The notes under the pieces: model-generated
Told to the model about the DNA's origin: nothing
Database searches by the model: none
The model's input: the letters and a program-made list of their open reading frames with translations, nothing else
Position numbers and translations under genes: made by a program
Shown: piece after piece, positions 14,928 through 23,464 of the stretch
Layout: every line of letters starts with the position of its first letter
How positions within the stretch are numbered: the stretch's first letter is position 1
Source of the DNA: JANMEX01 sp031423755
GTDB lineage: Bacteria > Pseudomonadota > Alphaproteobacteria > Rhizobiales > Rhizobiaceae
Assembly (NCBI GenBank): GCA_031423755.1
Contig: JANPGC010000350.1
Location: 1-31,925 of the forward strand
Direction of reading: 5' to 3'
DNA: 31,925 nt

Positions 14928-15922
14928 AGAAGATCATCAACAGTGCGCAAACAACGCTTGAAGATTGCCTGGCAGGCATGGTCTCTGCACACAGCGACCG
15001 ATTGACCTATCATGAAAAGGGCCGCTTCATTGCCCGCCTCAATCGCAAGAGCGGTGGCAAGGTCGCCTTGATATCCGGCGGCGGTTCGGGCCATGAGCCC
15101 ATGCATGCAGGCTATGTTGGCAAAGGAATGCTTGATGCCGCCTGCGCAGGCCAAATCTTTACCTCTCCCACGCCTGACCAGATGGTGGCGGCGGCTCAGG
15201 CCGTTGACTGTGGCGGCGGTGTCATTTTCATAATCAAGAACTATGCTGGCGACGTCATGAATTTTGAAATGGCCGCTGAAATGCATACCGGAACCACTGC
15301 AAAGGTCATTACTGATGACGATGTGGCGCTTATCAGTGCGGCTTCACACAGCGCGCAAGGCAACCGCGGTGTTGCTGGAACCGTTATTGTGGAAAAGCTT
15401 ACGGGCGCTGCCGCCGAGCGGGGGATGGACCTTCAAACCTGTATCGACATTGGAACCCGGGTCAATGCATCAACCGGCTCAATGGCTGTTGCATTGTCGA
15501 GTTGCATTGTGCCCGCTGCTGGAACTGCAACTTTCAAACTCGGTGAAGACGAGATCGAGATCGGCGTTGGCATTCACGGTGAAGCCGGACGTGAACGAAC
15601 ATCGATGAAAAAAGCAGATGAGCTGGCGGAGATTTTTCTTGAGTCCATTCTGGCCAAGATCAATCCGTCGCAGGATGATCCTCTGCTCCTCATGTGCAAC
15701 GGACTTGGAGGAACGCCCCCGGGCGAACTCTATGTCTTTTACAATTCAGCGCGCAAAATTCTCGAAAGGCGCGGGCTTAAGGTCGCTCGCAGCCTTGTTG
15801 GAAACTATTGCACAGCGCTTGAAATGGCTGGCGCTTCGCTGACGGTGACGCGCCTGAGCGAACTGGATCTCTATTTATGGGATGATCCGGTATCCACGCC
15901 GGGCCTCTGCTGGGGCGCGTAA
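14924..15922 (+). CDS. dhaK: Dihydroxyacetone kinase substrate-binding subunit DhaK
   Basis: This 332-residue DAK1-type subunit binds the ketose covalently as a hemiaminal on a histidine, seen here as His218 in IGVGIHGEAGRER. His57 in SGGGSGHEPMHAG and Asp110 in KNYAGDVMNFE are the catalytic pair known from E. coli DhaK. It pairs with DhaL for phosphoryl transfer. The C-terminus YLWDDPVSTPGLCWGA is that of a full-length subunit. The ATG overlaps the preceding stop (ATGA). The genes for its phosphate supply lie upstream in the same operon. Members of the family also use erythrulose or related ketoses, so the real substrate stays open. Confidence 0.95.
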   Translation: MKKIINSAQTTLEDCLAGMVSAHSDRLTYHEKGRFIARLNRKSGGKVALISGGGSGHEPMHAGYVGKGMLDAACAGQIFTSPTPDQMVAAAQAVDCGGGVIFIIKNYAGDVMNFEMAAEMHTGTTAKVITDDDVALISAASHSAQGNRGVAGTVIVEKLTGAAAERGMDLQTCIDIGTRVNASTGSMAVALSSCIVPAAGTATFKLGEDEIEIGVGIHGEAGRERTSMKKADELAEIFLESILAKINPSQDDPLLLMCNGLGGTPPGELYVFYNSARKILERRGLKVARSLVGNYCTALEMAGASLTVTRLSELDLYLWDDPVSTPGLCWGA

Positions 15923-16018
15923 AGGCGGCAAAGCAAGAAATCAGACGGGTGAACACAGCATCCATAACAGTGCCGCATGGCAAAACACGTGCAGGCTCGA
16001 ACATACAGCGAGAAAAAA

Positions 16019-17659
16019 ATGCAGACATTCATGAACCAGAAATCGGCGCTTGTAAGCGAAGCGATAGACGGTCTGATTTGCGCGAGCGGCGGCAAATTGC
16101 AGCGCCTCGATTCGACAAGCCACGCACGCGTTGTCTTGCGCTCCGATTGGGACAAGGGCCGCGTCGCGATCATATCAGGCGGAGGATCTGGTCACGAACC
16201 TGCGCACGCTGGATTGGTCGGTGCAGGTCTGTTGACGGCTGCCGTTTGCGGCGATGTCTTTGCATCTCCAAGTGTGGATGCAGTGTTGTCGGGCATTTTG
16301 GCTGTAACGGGACCGAAGGGTTGCCTTCTGGTTGTGAAAAACTACACCGGCGACCGGCTGAATTTCGGGCTTGCCGCCGAGAAGGCAAAGGCACTTGGCC
16401 ACAAGGTAGAGATGATCATTGTCGCCGATGATGTTTCGATCCCCGGCGCGCCCCGGCCGCGCGGCGTGGCAGGCACGGTCTTCATTCACAAGATCGCTGG
16501 TGGCATGTCGGATGAAGGCGCCTCGCTTGACGAAATTGTTGCAGTCGTCACCATGGCCAATACAAAGATTGCCACGATTGGCGTCGCCCGCGATACCTGC
16601 ACCATACCGGGCAGCCCCAAACAAAACCGCGTTGAAGCAGACATGGTGGAAATCGGTCTCGGTATCCACGGCGAGCCAGGCATCGAGACGGCGCGTTTCG
16701 ATACGTCAAAAACGCTTGTTACGGAGATTGCCCGTCGGTTGGAGATCGCCATCGGCGGCCAGGGCAACCGCTATGCGGCACTCGTCAACAATCTGGGCGG
16801 ATTGTCGGGTCTTGAAATGTCGGTTCTGTTCAATGATTTCATGAACACGCCTTTGGCGGCTCGACTGGAGTATGTCGGCGGTCCCTCGGCAATGGTAACC
16901 GCGCTCGATATGCCCGGTTTTTCCATCTCACTCATAGAGCTGGATGACAGCTACACACGTCATTTGGTCGCGCATCTTGATTGTCCGGCCTGGAGCAACC
17001 TTTCCAGATTGATACCGGTCAAGGAAGTTGCCGCCCCGCATGTGCCAGACACGCTCGACTACGAACCATCCGCCGATGCTGACGTGCGTCGCATTATCGA
17101 GATCATCGCAAAGCGGTGCCTGGAACTCGAAGCCGATATCAACGAGCTGGACGCGAAGGTTGGCGACGGAGATACAGGCAGCACCTTTGCGGGTGCCGCG
17201 CGCGCTGTAATGGCACGAATCGATCATCTTCCCTTCGCTGACGGATCACAATTGCTGGCCTCGCTGAGCGACATCAAATCCAAAGCCATGGGTGGATCGA
17301 GCGGAGTTCTCTTTGCCATCATGCTGGCGAATGCTTCTGAAGCCTTCAAGACTTCTCGGGACTGGCCGAAATCCCTCTATGCCGGGCTTCTGGCAATGCA
17401 ACGATATGGAGGAGCGCAGCTCAATGACCGCACGATGGTGGACGCATTAAGACCTGCATTTGAATCACTTATGGCAGACGGCTCAGTAGCGAACGCCGCT
17501 GGTCAGGCGCGGACTGGCGCAGACCGGACCGCAGGCATGACGTCTGCCAAAGCCGGCCGTTCATCATATCTTGAAGCCAGAAGCCTCAATGGTGTACCGG
17601 ATCCCGGCGCTGAGGCTGTTGCACGCATCTTTGAAAGCTTGGCGAAAGAGCTTCGCTGA
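16019..17659 (+). CDS. DhaK-DhaL fusion, ATP-dependent dihydroxyacetone-type kinase
   Basis: This 546-residue chain has a DAK1 domain at about 1-330 and a DAK2 domain at about 350-546. The substrate histidine is His217 in EIGLGIHGEPG; GGGSGHEPAHAG and VKNYTGDRLNFG complete the active site. The DAK2 part has Asp378, Asp383 and Asp385 in LDAKVGDGDTGST, and MGGSSGVLFAIML. Single-chain enzymes of this layout (Citrobacter DHA kinase, about 552 residues) use ATP and need no PTS relay. Start choice is open: ATG 16019 follows GCGAGAAAAA, ATG 15977 has no visible site and adds 14 residues. It follows dhaK by about 100 bp in the same orientation and ends the operon. Its substrate may be another ketose such as erythrulose. 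Confidence 0.92.
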   Translation: MQTFMNQKSALVSEAIDGLICASGGKLQRLDSTSHARVVLRSDWDKGRVAIISGGGSGHEPAHAGLVGAGLLTAAVCGDVFASPSVDAVLSGILAVTGPKGCLLVVKNYTGDRLNFGLAAEKAKALGHKVEMIIVADDVSIPGAPRPRGVAGTVFIHKIAGGMSDEGASLDEIVAVVTMANTKIATIGVARDTCTIPGSPKQNRVEADMVEIGLGIHGEPGIETARFDTSKTLVTEIARRLEIAIGGQGNRYAALVNNLGGLSGLEMSVLFNDFMNTPLAARLEYVGGPSAMVTALDMPGFSISLIELDDSYTRHLVAHLDCPAWSNLSRLIPVKEVAAPHVPDTLDYEPSADADVRRIIEIIAKRCLELEADINELDAKVGDGDTGSTFAGAARAVMARIDHLPFADGSQLLASLSDIKSKAMGGSSGVLFAIMLANASEAFKTSRDWPKSLYAGLLAMQRYGGAQLNDRTMVDALRPAFESLMADGSVANAAGQARTGADRTAGMTSAKAGRSSYLEARSLNGVPDPGAEAVARIFESLAKELR

Positions 17660-17693
17660 GCAAACTGCCAGGCGCCGTGAACCATTGCTCTTG

Positions 17694-17709
17694 GAGTGTG
17701 CACACACTC
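17694..17709. other. Short hairpin between convergent operons
   Basis: GAGTGT-GCAC-ACACTC is a perfect 6-bp stem with a self-complementary 4-base centre. It covers the junction of the convergent kinase and inositol operons and touches the aldolase stop codon. No T-run follows on either strand, so it is at best a weak bidirectional terminator or an mRNA 3'-end stabiliser. Confidence 0.3.
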
Positions 17710-18526
17710 AGTTCATCAGCAGTTTTGCTGCCTCTAGACGCAATTGTGTCATGGCCGGCATCAACAACTTGATGTGATCAAACTCGCCGGGCTGAACCTC
17801 GAGCGACGCACGCAAAGCCTTACCGAAGACCATACGGAGCTCAGTGCCTATATTGAACTTTGAAACGCGCGTGGTTCGGGCAAGCAAACGTCTCATATCA
17901 TTGGGCACGCCGCTCGCGCCATGAATGACGAGAGGCAGACGCGTGACCGCTTCAATAGCCCGCAGCGCGGCCAGATCTATGCCATTGGTCTTTTCAGTGT
18001 TGAGGTGAACGTTTCCAACCGAAATCGCGAGCGCATCTGCTCCGCTTTCCAGGTCAAAGCGCCGCGCCTCTTCGGGATCAGTAAACCGCCCGGCTTCGCC
18101 GCTGGAATAGCCGACAAAACCGACCTCTCCTTCGACCGAAATACCGTGAGGGCTTGCTTCAGCGGCAACTCTTGAGGTGAGTGCGATGTTCTCTTCAATG
18201 GGAAGACGCGAACCGTCAATCATGACAGATGAGAAGCCATGGTCGATGCCCTCGCGGCATTCATCCAGTGTGTAGGCATGATCGATGTGACAGACGACCT
18301 GAGCGCGCGACTGCTCGGCAAGATGCCGGAACATTTTGCCAAGGATGGGTACCGGCATATTCTTGCGGCAGCCCGGGCCGGCTTGCAGAATAACGGGCAC
18401 CCCGGTCTCATCGGCCGCCTCCACAAAAGCGCGCGCTTCCTCCCAGCCGAGTACGACAAGCCCAAGCACCGCCCGCCCCTCGCGCATTGCAGGAATGAGG
18501 ACATCGTTGAGCGTTGCGACTGTCAT
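17708..18526 (-). CDS. iolJ: Class II aldolase, probable 2-deoxy-5-keto-gluconate-6-phosphate aldolase
   Basis: This 272-residue protein of the class II fructose-bisphosphate/tagatose aldolase fold has visible zinc and active-site segments: VVCHIDHAYTLDECREG (His-x-Asp-His), SVEGEVGFVG, ALAISVGNVHLNTEK and LPLVIHGASGVPNDMRR. As the last gene of the iolD-C-B operon it most likely cleaves 2-deoxy-5-keto-D-gluconate 6-phosphate to dihydroxyacetone phosphate and malonate semialdehyde, as Bacillus IolJ does. That fits the neighbouring IolC, which is too short to carry the C-terminal DUF2090 aldolase domain found in many proteobacterial IolC proteins. The start overlaps the iolB stop by 4 bases. 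The fold is certain; the substrate is assigned by context. Confidence 0.85.
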   Translation of the reverse strand: MTVATLNDVLIPAMREGRAVLGLVVLGWEEARAFVEAADETGVPVILQAGPGCRKNMPVPILGKMFRHLAEQSRAQVVCHIDHAYTLDECREGIDHGFSSVMIDGSRLPIEENIALTSRVAAEASPHGISVEGEVGFVGYSSGEAGRFTDPEEARRFDLESGADALAISVGNVHLNTEKTNGIDLAALRAIEAVTRLPLVIHGASGVPNDMRRLLARTTRVSKFNIGTELRMVFGKALRASLEVQPGEFDHIKLLMPAMTQLRLEAAKLLMN

Positions 18527-19365
18527 CTGAACTTTGCAATCATGTCCTTGATGCCGGGGATGGTTTCGATCTGATGAGCGTGACTTGGCTGGAAGAACTG
18601 AACAAGCGGGCGCTGCGTGAGACCGCCGAGAATTGTAAAGTAATACATTTCATAGCCTGGGGCGACAACACACGGGTGGTAACCTTTTTCCAGCACCACA
18701 GTTGAGCCGTCCAGCAAGTGGTAGGCATCTCCAACCTTGCCATCCTCACGTTGCACCAGCTGCAAGCCGAACCCGCTGTTGGGGCGGAAACGAAAATTGT
18801 AGGTCTCATCATGCCGTGTTTCAAGCGGCAGCCGATCTGTGTCATGCTTGTGCGGCGGGAAGCCGGACCAGCCGCCCTGACCAACAGTAAACAATTCCGA
18901 AACGAGAAGGCGGCCGACTCTATCGCGGTACTTTGTGCCGAGTATGTGCTTGATTTTGCGATGCGTTTTGGTGTCGTCAGAACCATATTGAACATGGTCG
19001 ATATCCGCCTCACGAACCGCAAACGGTTCAAGAACGCCGTCAAATTTTGCGCCGGCGATGAAGACTTCCGCACTTTCTGACCGGCATATCAACAGTGCTT
19101 TGGCACCAGTGGGGCAATAGACACCCTCCGGCTCGCCGTCCCAAACATCGCGCGTGCGCTTTCCGATGTCGTCAAATCCTGTCCCGTCAATCCCAACGTC
19201 TATCGTCCCGGTTGCGGGGACGATACCCGTCTCATATCCACCGACCTGATACTCGAAAGCCTCACCGCGTTTCAGTTTGACAATGTTGAAATAATTCAGC
19301 GGCACCCTGTTGTCGTCCGCATCAACAATTGGCCAGTTGTGGTTATCGTAAGAGGGAATGTGCAT
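18523..19365 (-). CDS. iolB: 5-deoxy-glucuronate isomerase IolB
   Basis: This 280-residue bicupin matches IolB in length and motifs. The metal-binding part ELFTVGQGGWSGFPPHKHD and RHDETYNFRFRP supplies the His, His and Glu ligands of the second cupin, and GFGLQLVQRED and EKGYHPCVVAPGYEMYYF follow as in the family. The enzyme converts 5-deoxy-D-glucuronate to 2-deoxy-5-keto-D-gluconate in myo-inositol breakdown. It lies 6 bp after iolC and overlaps the aldolase start by 4 bases, so the four minus-strand genes are one transcript. Of all the genes here this one ties the cluster most firmly to inositol, as IolB has no other known role. Confidence 0.95.
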   Translation of the reverse strand: MHIPSYDNHNWPIVDADDNRVPLNYFNIVKLKRGEAFEYQVGGYETGIVPATGTIDVGIDGTGFDDIGKRTRDVWDGEPEGVYCPTGAKALLICRSESAEVFIAGAKFDGVLEPFAVREADIDHVQYGSDDTKTHRKIKHILGTKYRDRVGRLLVSELFTVGQGGWSGFPPHKHDTDRLPLETRHDETYNFRFRPNSGFGLQLVQREDGKVGDAYHLLDGSTVVLEKGYHPCVVAPGYEMYYFTILGGLTQRPLVQFFQPSHAHQIETIPGIKDMIAKFR

Positions 19366-19371
19366 CAGGCA

Positions 19372-20340
19372 TCAATTCGCAGTTCGAGTGGCAATAAAAT
19401 CGGAGAGTTCTCGCGCGGTCGGGCACGCAGGCGCGCAGCCTACACGTGTCACAACGATTGCTGCAGCGGCAGATCCATGGCGAACCGCTTCGTAAAGAGA
19501 AAGACCAGAGGCAAACGAAGTACAAAATCCTGCCAGAAACGCATCGCCCGCACCGGTGGGTTTCAACGCCTCGACGGGGAAAACGGGTAGCTCGAAAGAC
19601 CCTGACTGTGAGAACGCGACCGCCCCGCGCTCGCCAAGTTTATGTATGGCAATCACACCAGACTTGGCCGCGAATTGGCGAGCCAGTTCAAGACCGCCGC
19701 CTTCGTTTCCGGCAATAAGATCAAACTCCACATCATTGCCCACAATAATATCGGCAATCTCTGCGGCTTGCCTACAGATGCGCTGTGCCTCCAAACGCGA
19801 CGTCCAACTGTAGGGCCGGTAATCGATGTCAATGATGACAGGCAACTTGGCAAGATTGGCGCGGTGCAGAAGATCGAAACACGCACCGCGCGATGGATCC
19901 ATCGCAAGAGCTGTGCCGGTAATGACAAGCGCGCCAAAATCCGAAAGATCAACTTTGCCAACCTGCTGTCCGGAAAGCAGGAAATCAGCGGCATTGTTCC
20001 GGTAAATTACCGATTGGCAATTGTCGGCGCGTGTTTCAACCACGGCCAACGAAGTGCGCGGTTCGCCTTGGACGATCCCGATGTGTCGCGCGTCTACGCC
20101 GTACGCTGCGAGTTGCGCGGAGATATACCGACCAACCGCATCACTTGAAATGGCGGACAGCAGCGCAGCCTGTCCCCCCAGACGGCAGATACCGGCCGCG
20201 ATATTTGCAGCAGAACCACCCAATGCGGACTTGAACCCGACTGCATACTCGATCTCCGTGCCTGGCGGATCGGCGTATAAGTCGAGCCCGGCTCGACCGA
20301 CGACAAGGAAATGATTGCGGCTAAAGCGTTGCAAATCCAT
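19372..20340 (-). CDS. iolC: 5-dehydro-2-deoxygluconokinase IolC (PfkB family)
   Basis: This 322-residue ribokinase-like sugar kinase starts MDLQRFSRNHFLVVGRAGLD and continues with LGGSAANIAAGICRLGGQ, the usual IolC N-terminus. The catalytic base and anion hole are in LKPTGAGDAFLAGFC. It phosphorylates 2-deoxy-5-keto-D-gluconate at C6 with ATP. Many alphaproteobacterial IolC proteins are twice as long because of a fused C-terminal DUF2090 domain; this one is not, and a separate class II aldolase gene closes the operon. It starts 3 bp after the iolD stop and ends 6 bp before iolB. Confidence 0.93.
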   Translation of the reverse strand: MDLQRFSRNHFLVVGRAGLDLYADPPGTEIEYAVGFKSALGGSAANIAAGICRLGGQAALLSAISSDAVGRYISAQLAAYGVDARHIGIVQGEPRTSLAVVETRADNCQSVIYRNNAADFLLSGQQVGKVDLSDFGALVITGTALAMDPSRGACFDLLHRANLAKLPVIIDIDYRPYSWTSRLEAQRICRQAAEIADIIVGNDVEFDLIAGNEGGGLELARQFAAKSGVIAIHKLGERGAVAFSQSGSFELPVFPVEALKPTGAGDAFLAGFCTSFASGLSLYEAVRHGSAAAAIVVTRVGCAPACPTARELSDFIATRTAN

Positions 20341-20343
20341 TGG

Positions 20344-22236
20344 TCAAACTCCGACACGCTGACGCACCCTGCCCGCCTCTATTTTGGCGTGCGCCTTGGC
20401 AATTGATTTTCTTGCGGAAACCTCCGGTGACCCGACTTCCCACCAAGTATGACCTTCGCCAGTCCAACCATCAAACGCGTCAACCTTTAGTGAAATTACA
20501 TAGGTGCTGTCGGATGCCTTCGCGCGCGCAAACGCTTCCTTCAAACTGGCTATCGAAGTCACCGTTTCTGAATTGGCGCCCATCGCACGGGCATGCGCTT
20601 CGAAATCGACGGCAAATGGCTCGACGGCTATGTTGCAGTCGGCGATCAGATTGTTGAACGAGACGTTTCCGGTGTTGTTCTGAAGTTTGTTTATGACTGC
20701 AAAGCCGCCATTGTCACAAACAATGATGATCAGCTTTTTGCCTGTCAGGACGGACGAATATATATCCGAATTCATGATCAGATAAGAACCGTCTCCAGTG
20801 AAAACGATTGTATCCTGCTCAGGCTCTGCTTCGACTTGGGCAATGCGTGCGCCCCATCCGCCAGCAATCTCGTAGCCCATGCAGGAGTAGCCGAACTCCA
20901 CATCAACCGAGCCAAGCGATTTGGTGCGCCAATTGGCCGTGACTTCAGCCGGCAGACCGCCTGCGGCAGCAACTATGCGGTCTCGTGGCTCGCAAATTGC
21001 GTTTACGGCACCTATGACCTGGGCGTAGGACATCGGGCGATTGGTACCACTGGCGGTAGCCGGGTTTGTGTTGCCATCCACGTAAGCGTTCCAACTCCCG
21101 CGCTGGCGAGCGGCAAAGCGTCCCCAAGATTGGGGAGCATGATAGGCCGTGAGACCAGAGCCCAGTTGCTGAAGGCAGTATCGCGCGTCACCAACGACGG
21201 CCAATGAGCGATGTTTGGTAGCGTCAAAGCGGCCGACATTAATTGAGATGATTTTGGCCGTCTTGGAAAAGGCCGTCCACGATCCGGTGGTGAAATCCTG
21301 CAGGCGTGTGCCTACTGCCAAAATCACGTCGGCTTTTTCTGCGAGCGCATTGGCAGAGTTAGAGCCGGTCACACCGATAGGCCCGCAATTCAAAGGATTG
21401 TCAAAAAGCAAGTTGGCGCGACCGGCGATGGTTTCAACGACAGGAATGCCGTGGGTCTGGGCAAAGGCTGCAAGCTCTGCCGTTGCACCAGCGTATTGCA
21501 CGCCGCCGCCAGCGATAATGAGTGGCGCCTTGGCTGTCCTCAACAACGCAACTGCATCTGCGATATCGCGTTGATCGGGCAATTGCGTGCGAATTCGGTG
21601 CACCCGCTCTTCAAAAAATTCAACCGGATAATCGTATGCCCAACCTTGCACATCCTGCGGCAATGCAAGAAATGCCGGTCCGCAATCTGCAGGGTCCAGC
21701 ATTGTCGCAATGGCATTTGGCAGTGACTGGATAAGCTGGGCCGGGTGTGTGATCCGGTCCCAATAACGCGTTACCGATCTAAAAGCGTCAGTGACCGAAA
21801 TTGCCGGAGAGTTGAAATGCTCAACCTGCTGGAGCACTGGGTCAGGCAGCCGTGTAGCATAGCCGTCGCCGCATATCATCAGAAGCGGCAAACGATTTGT
21901 GTGGGCGATTGCCGCCGCCGTTACCATATTTGTAGTGCCGGGACCGGCGGACGCCGTAACGAACATGAATCTGCGGCGCAATTTTTGCTTGGCATAGGCT
22001 ATACCGGCCATGGCCATGCTTTGCTCGTTCTGTCCGCGCCAAACCGGCAATTCGTCTCTATGATTGTAGAGAGCTTCCCCGAGGCATGTCACATTACCAT
22101 GCCCGAAAATCGCAAATCCACCACCGCACAGCCGCGTCTTCTTGCCTTCAATTTCAATAAACTGGGCCGCAAGATGCTGCACGAGCGCTTGCGCCATTGT
22201 CAATCGAACAGTGGAAGCAGCCAATTTCGGGTTCAA
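20344..22236 (-). CDS. iolD: 3D-(3,5/4)-trihydroxycyclohexane-1,2-dione acylhydrolase IolD
   Basis: This 630-residue thiamine-diphosphate enzyme opens the ring of the trione formed from inosose, giving 5-deoxy-glucuronate. Motifs in order are TVRLTMAQALVQHLAAQ, the GGGFAIFGHGNV loop, RGQNEQSMAMAGIAYAK with the glutamate that activates ThDP, TASAGPGTTNM, and the late metal/ThDP site FTGDGSYLIMNSD. The start is TTG at 22236: GGAG stands 7 bases upstream, and conserved residues such as TVRLT precede the first in-frame ATG (22197). It is the first gene of the minus-strand operon. The perfect LacI-type operator at 22291-22310 lies 54 bp upstream. Confidence 0.94.
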   Translation of the reverse strand: MNPKLAASTVRLTMAQALVQHLAAQFIEIEGKKTRLCGGGFAIFGHGNVTCLGEALYNHRDELPVWRGQNEQSMAMAGIAYAKQKLRRRFMFVTASAGPGTTNMVTAAAIAHTNRLPLLMICGDGYATRLPDPVLQQVEHFNSPAISVTDAFRSVTRYWDRITHPAQLIQSLPNAIATMLDPADCGPAFLALPQDVQGWAYDYPVEFFEERVHRIRTQLPDQRDIADAVALLRTAKAPLIIAGGGVQYAGATAELAAFAQTHGIPVVETIAGRANLLFDNPLNCGPIGVTGSNSANALAEKADVILAVGTRLQDFTTGSWTAFSKTAKIISINVGRFDATKHRSLAVVGDARYCLQQLGSGLTAYHAPQSWGRFAARQRGSWNAYVDGNTNPATASGTNRPMSYAQVIGAVNAICEPRDRIVAAAGGLPAEVTANWRTKSLGSVDVEFGYSCMGYEIAGGWGARIAQVEAEPEQDTIVFTGDGSYLIMNSDIYSSVLTGKKLIIIVCDNGGFAVINKLQNNTGNVSFNNLIADCNIAVEPFAVDFEAHARAMGANSETVTSIASLKEAFARAKASDSTYVISLKVDAFDGWTGEGHTWWEVGSPEVSARKSIAKAHAKIEAGRVRQRVGV

Positions 22237-22290
22237 TCTGAGACTCCGGACTTGTCAATTTGTTGTGTCATGCTAGATGAACATTCAGCA

Positions 22291-22310
22291 TTTTGCAATC
22301 GATTGCAAAA
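22291..22310. promoter_or_regulatory. Perfect 20-bp LacI-type operator between the two iol arms
   Basis: TTTTGCAATCGATTGCAAAA is an exact palindrome with a central CG, the classic shape of a LacI/GalR-family operator. It lies 54 bp from the iolD start and 15 bp from the dehydrogenase start, so one bound repressor could shut both divergent arms. The LacI-family gene at 25530-26528 in the same cluster is the obvious partner. Confidence 0.85.
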
Positions 22311-22325
22311 ATAAAGGTTGGTGCC

Positions 22326-23441
22326 ATGGCAGAGATTGGAATCGGCGTCGTCGGAGCAGGTTACATGGGAAAGGCGCACTCTGTGGCAATGGCCGCTGTC
22401 GGTGCCGTTTTCAACACGAGCCTGCGGCCGCGCCTCGAAATGATCTGTACGACAACGCCAGAAGGCTCGCAGCAAAAGGCGCTGGCATACGGCTTCGCCC
22501 ATGCAACGAGCGACTGGAAGGCGCTCGTCGCAGACCCGCGGGTCGGAGCCATCGTGATTGCCAGCCCACAGGAAACCCACCGCGAGATTGCATTGGCGGC
22601 CTTTGCGTTGGGCAAGCCGGTGCTGTGCGAAAAGCCGCTGGGAGAAAGCCTGTCTGACAGCCGCGCCATGGTGGAAGCTGCTGAAAGGGCAGGCACCATC
22701 AACATGGTCGGCTTCAACTATATCCGGACCCCAGCTTCCCAGCTTGCACGGCAAATCATCGACAGCGGCGAGATTGGTCAGATAACCTATCTTCGCGGCG
22801 AGCATACCGAGGATTTTCTGGCTGACCCCTCGCTGCCGTCCACCTGGCGTACGAAAGGGCGGGCAAATGGAAATATGGGCGACCTCGCCCCGCACATCAT
22901 CAACGCGGCGACAGCGCTTGCAGGTCCGATAGCGTCGCTGATGGCCGACATTCAAATCGTTCACCAGACACGGCAGGGGCGCTACGGACCTGAGGCTGTG
23001 ACCAATGACGACCAGGCGCAAATCATGTGCCGCTTCGACAATGGCGCGATGGGAGGGCTCTATATCAGCCGCATCGCCACAGGCCGGAAGATGGGCTACG
23101 CTTATGATATCTATGGCACCAAGGGCGCAATCCGCTTTGACCAGGAAGATCAAAATGCGCTTTGGCTCTACAAGGGTGATCAACGCCCGGACCGGCAGGG
23201 GTTCACCAAAATTCTGACCGGGCCGGAACACCCGGACTACAAGCCGTTCTGCCTCGGTCCCGGGCATGGCACCGGCTATCAGGACCAGATCATCATTGAA
23301 GCCAGAGACTTTCTCGAAGCCATCGCTAGCGGTGAAAACCGCTGGCCGACGTTCCGCGACGGATTGATCGTCAACCAGATCATAGAAGCTGCCTTCCGCT
23401 CGAATGATGAGCGCCGCTGGATAAACATCTCCTCAATTTGA
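22326..23441 (+). CDS. Gfo/Idh/MocA dehydrogenase, probable inositol-type (IolG-like)
   Basis: This 371-residue NAD(P)-dependent dehydrogenase has its Rossmann start in IGIGVVGAGYMGKAHS (GxGxxG), the conserved lysine in VLCEKPLGES, and the catalytic-region GNMGDLAPHIINAA with the Asp and His expected. Divergent from iolD across the operator, it most likely oxidises a cyclitol (myo-, scyllo- or another inositol) to an inosose. It is longer than Bacillus IolG and belongs to another branch, so the isomer and cofactor are open. The ATG at 22326 is chosen (AAAGG upstream); a reading from TTG at 22293 would start inside the operator. It is the first gene of the plus-strand arm and is followed 23 bp later by the IolE-like gene. 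Confidence 0.9.
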   Translation: MAEIGIGVVGAGYMGKAHSVAMAAVGAVFNTSLRPRLEMICTTTPEGSQQKALAYGFAHATSDWKALVADPRVGAIVIASPQETHREIALAAFALGKPVLCEKPLGESLSDSRAMVEAAERAGTINMVGFNYIRTPASQLARQIIDSGEIGQITYLRGEHTEDFLADPSLPSTWRTKGRANGNMGDLAPHIINAATALAGPIASLMADIQIVHQTRQGRYGPEAVTNDDQAQIMCRFDNGAMGGLYISRIATGRKMGYAYDIYGTKGAIRFDQEDQNALWLYKGDQRPDRQGFTKILTGPEHPDYKPFCLGPGHGTGYQDQIIIEARDFLEAIASGENRWPTFRDGLIVNQIIEAAFRSNDERRWINISSI

Positions 23442-23464
23442 ACTGCTAAAGTGTGGAACCAGAC

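Noticed and set aside
17694..17709. Hairpin as a strong bidirectional terminator
   Set aside because: The stem is only 6 bp and no T-run follows on either strand, so I list it only as a hairpin.
22233..23267. 344-residue open frame on the minus strand
   Set aside because: It is opposite the first Gfo/Idh dehydrogenase, which has clear GxGxxG and EKPL motifs. Its translation shows no family pattern.
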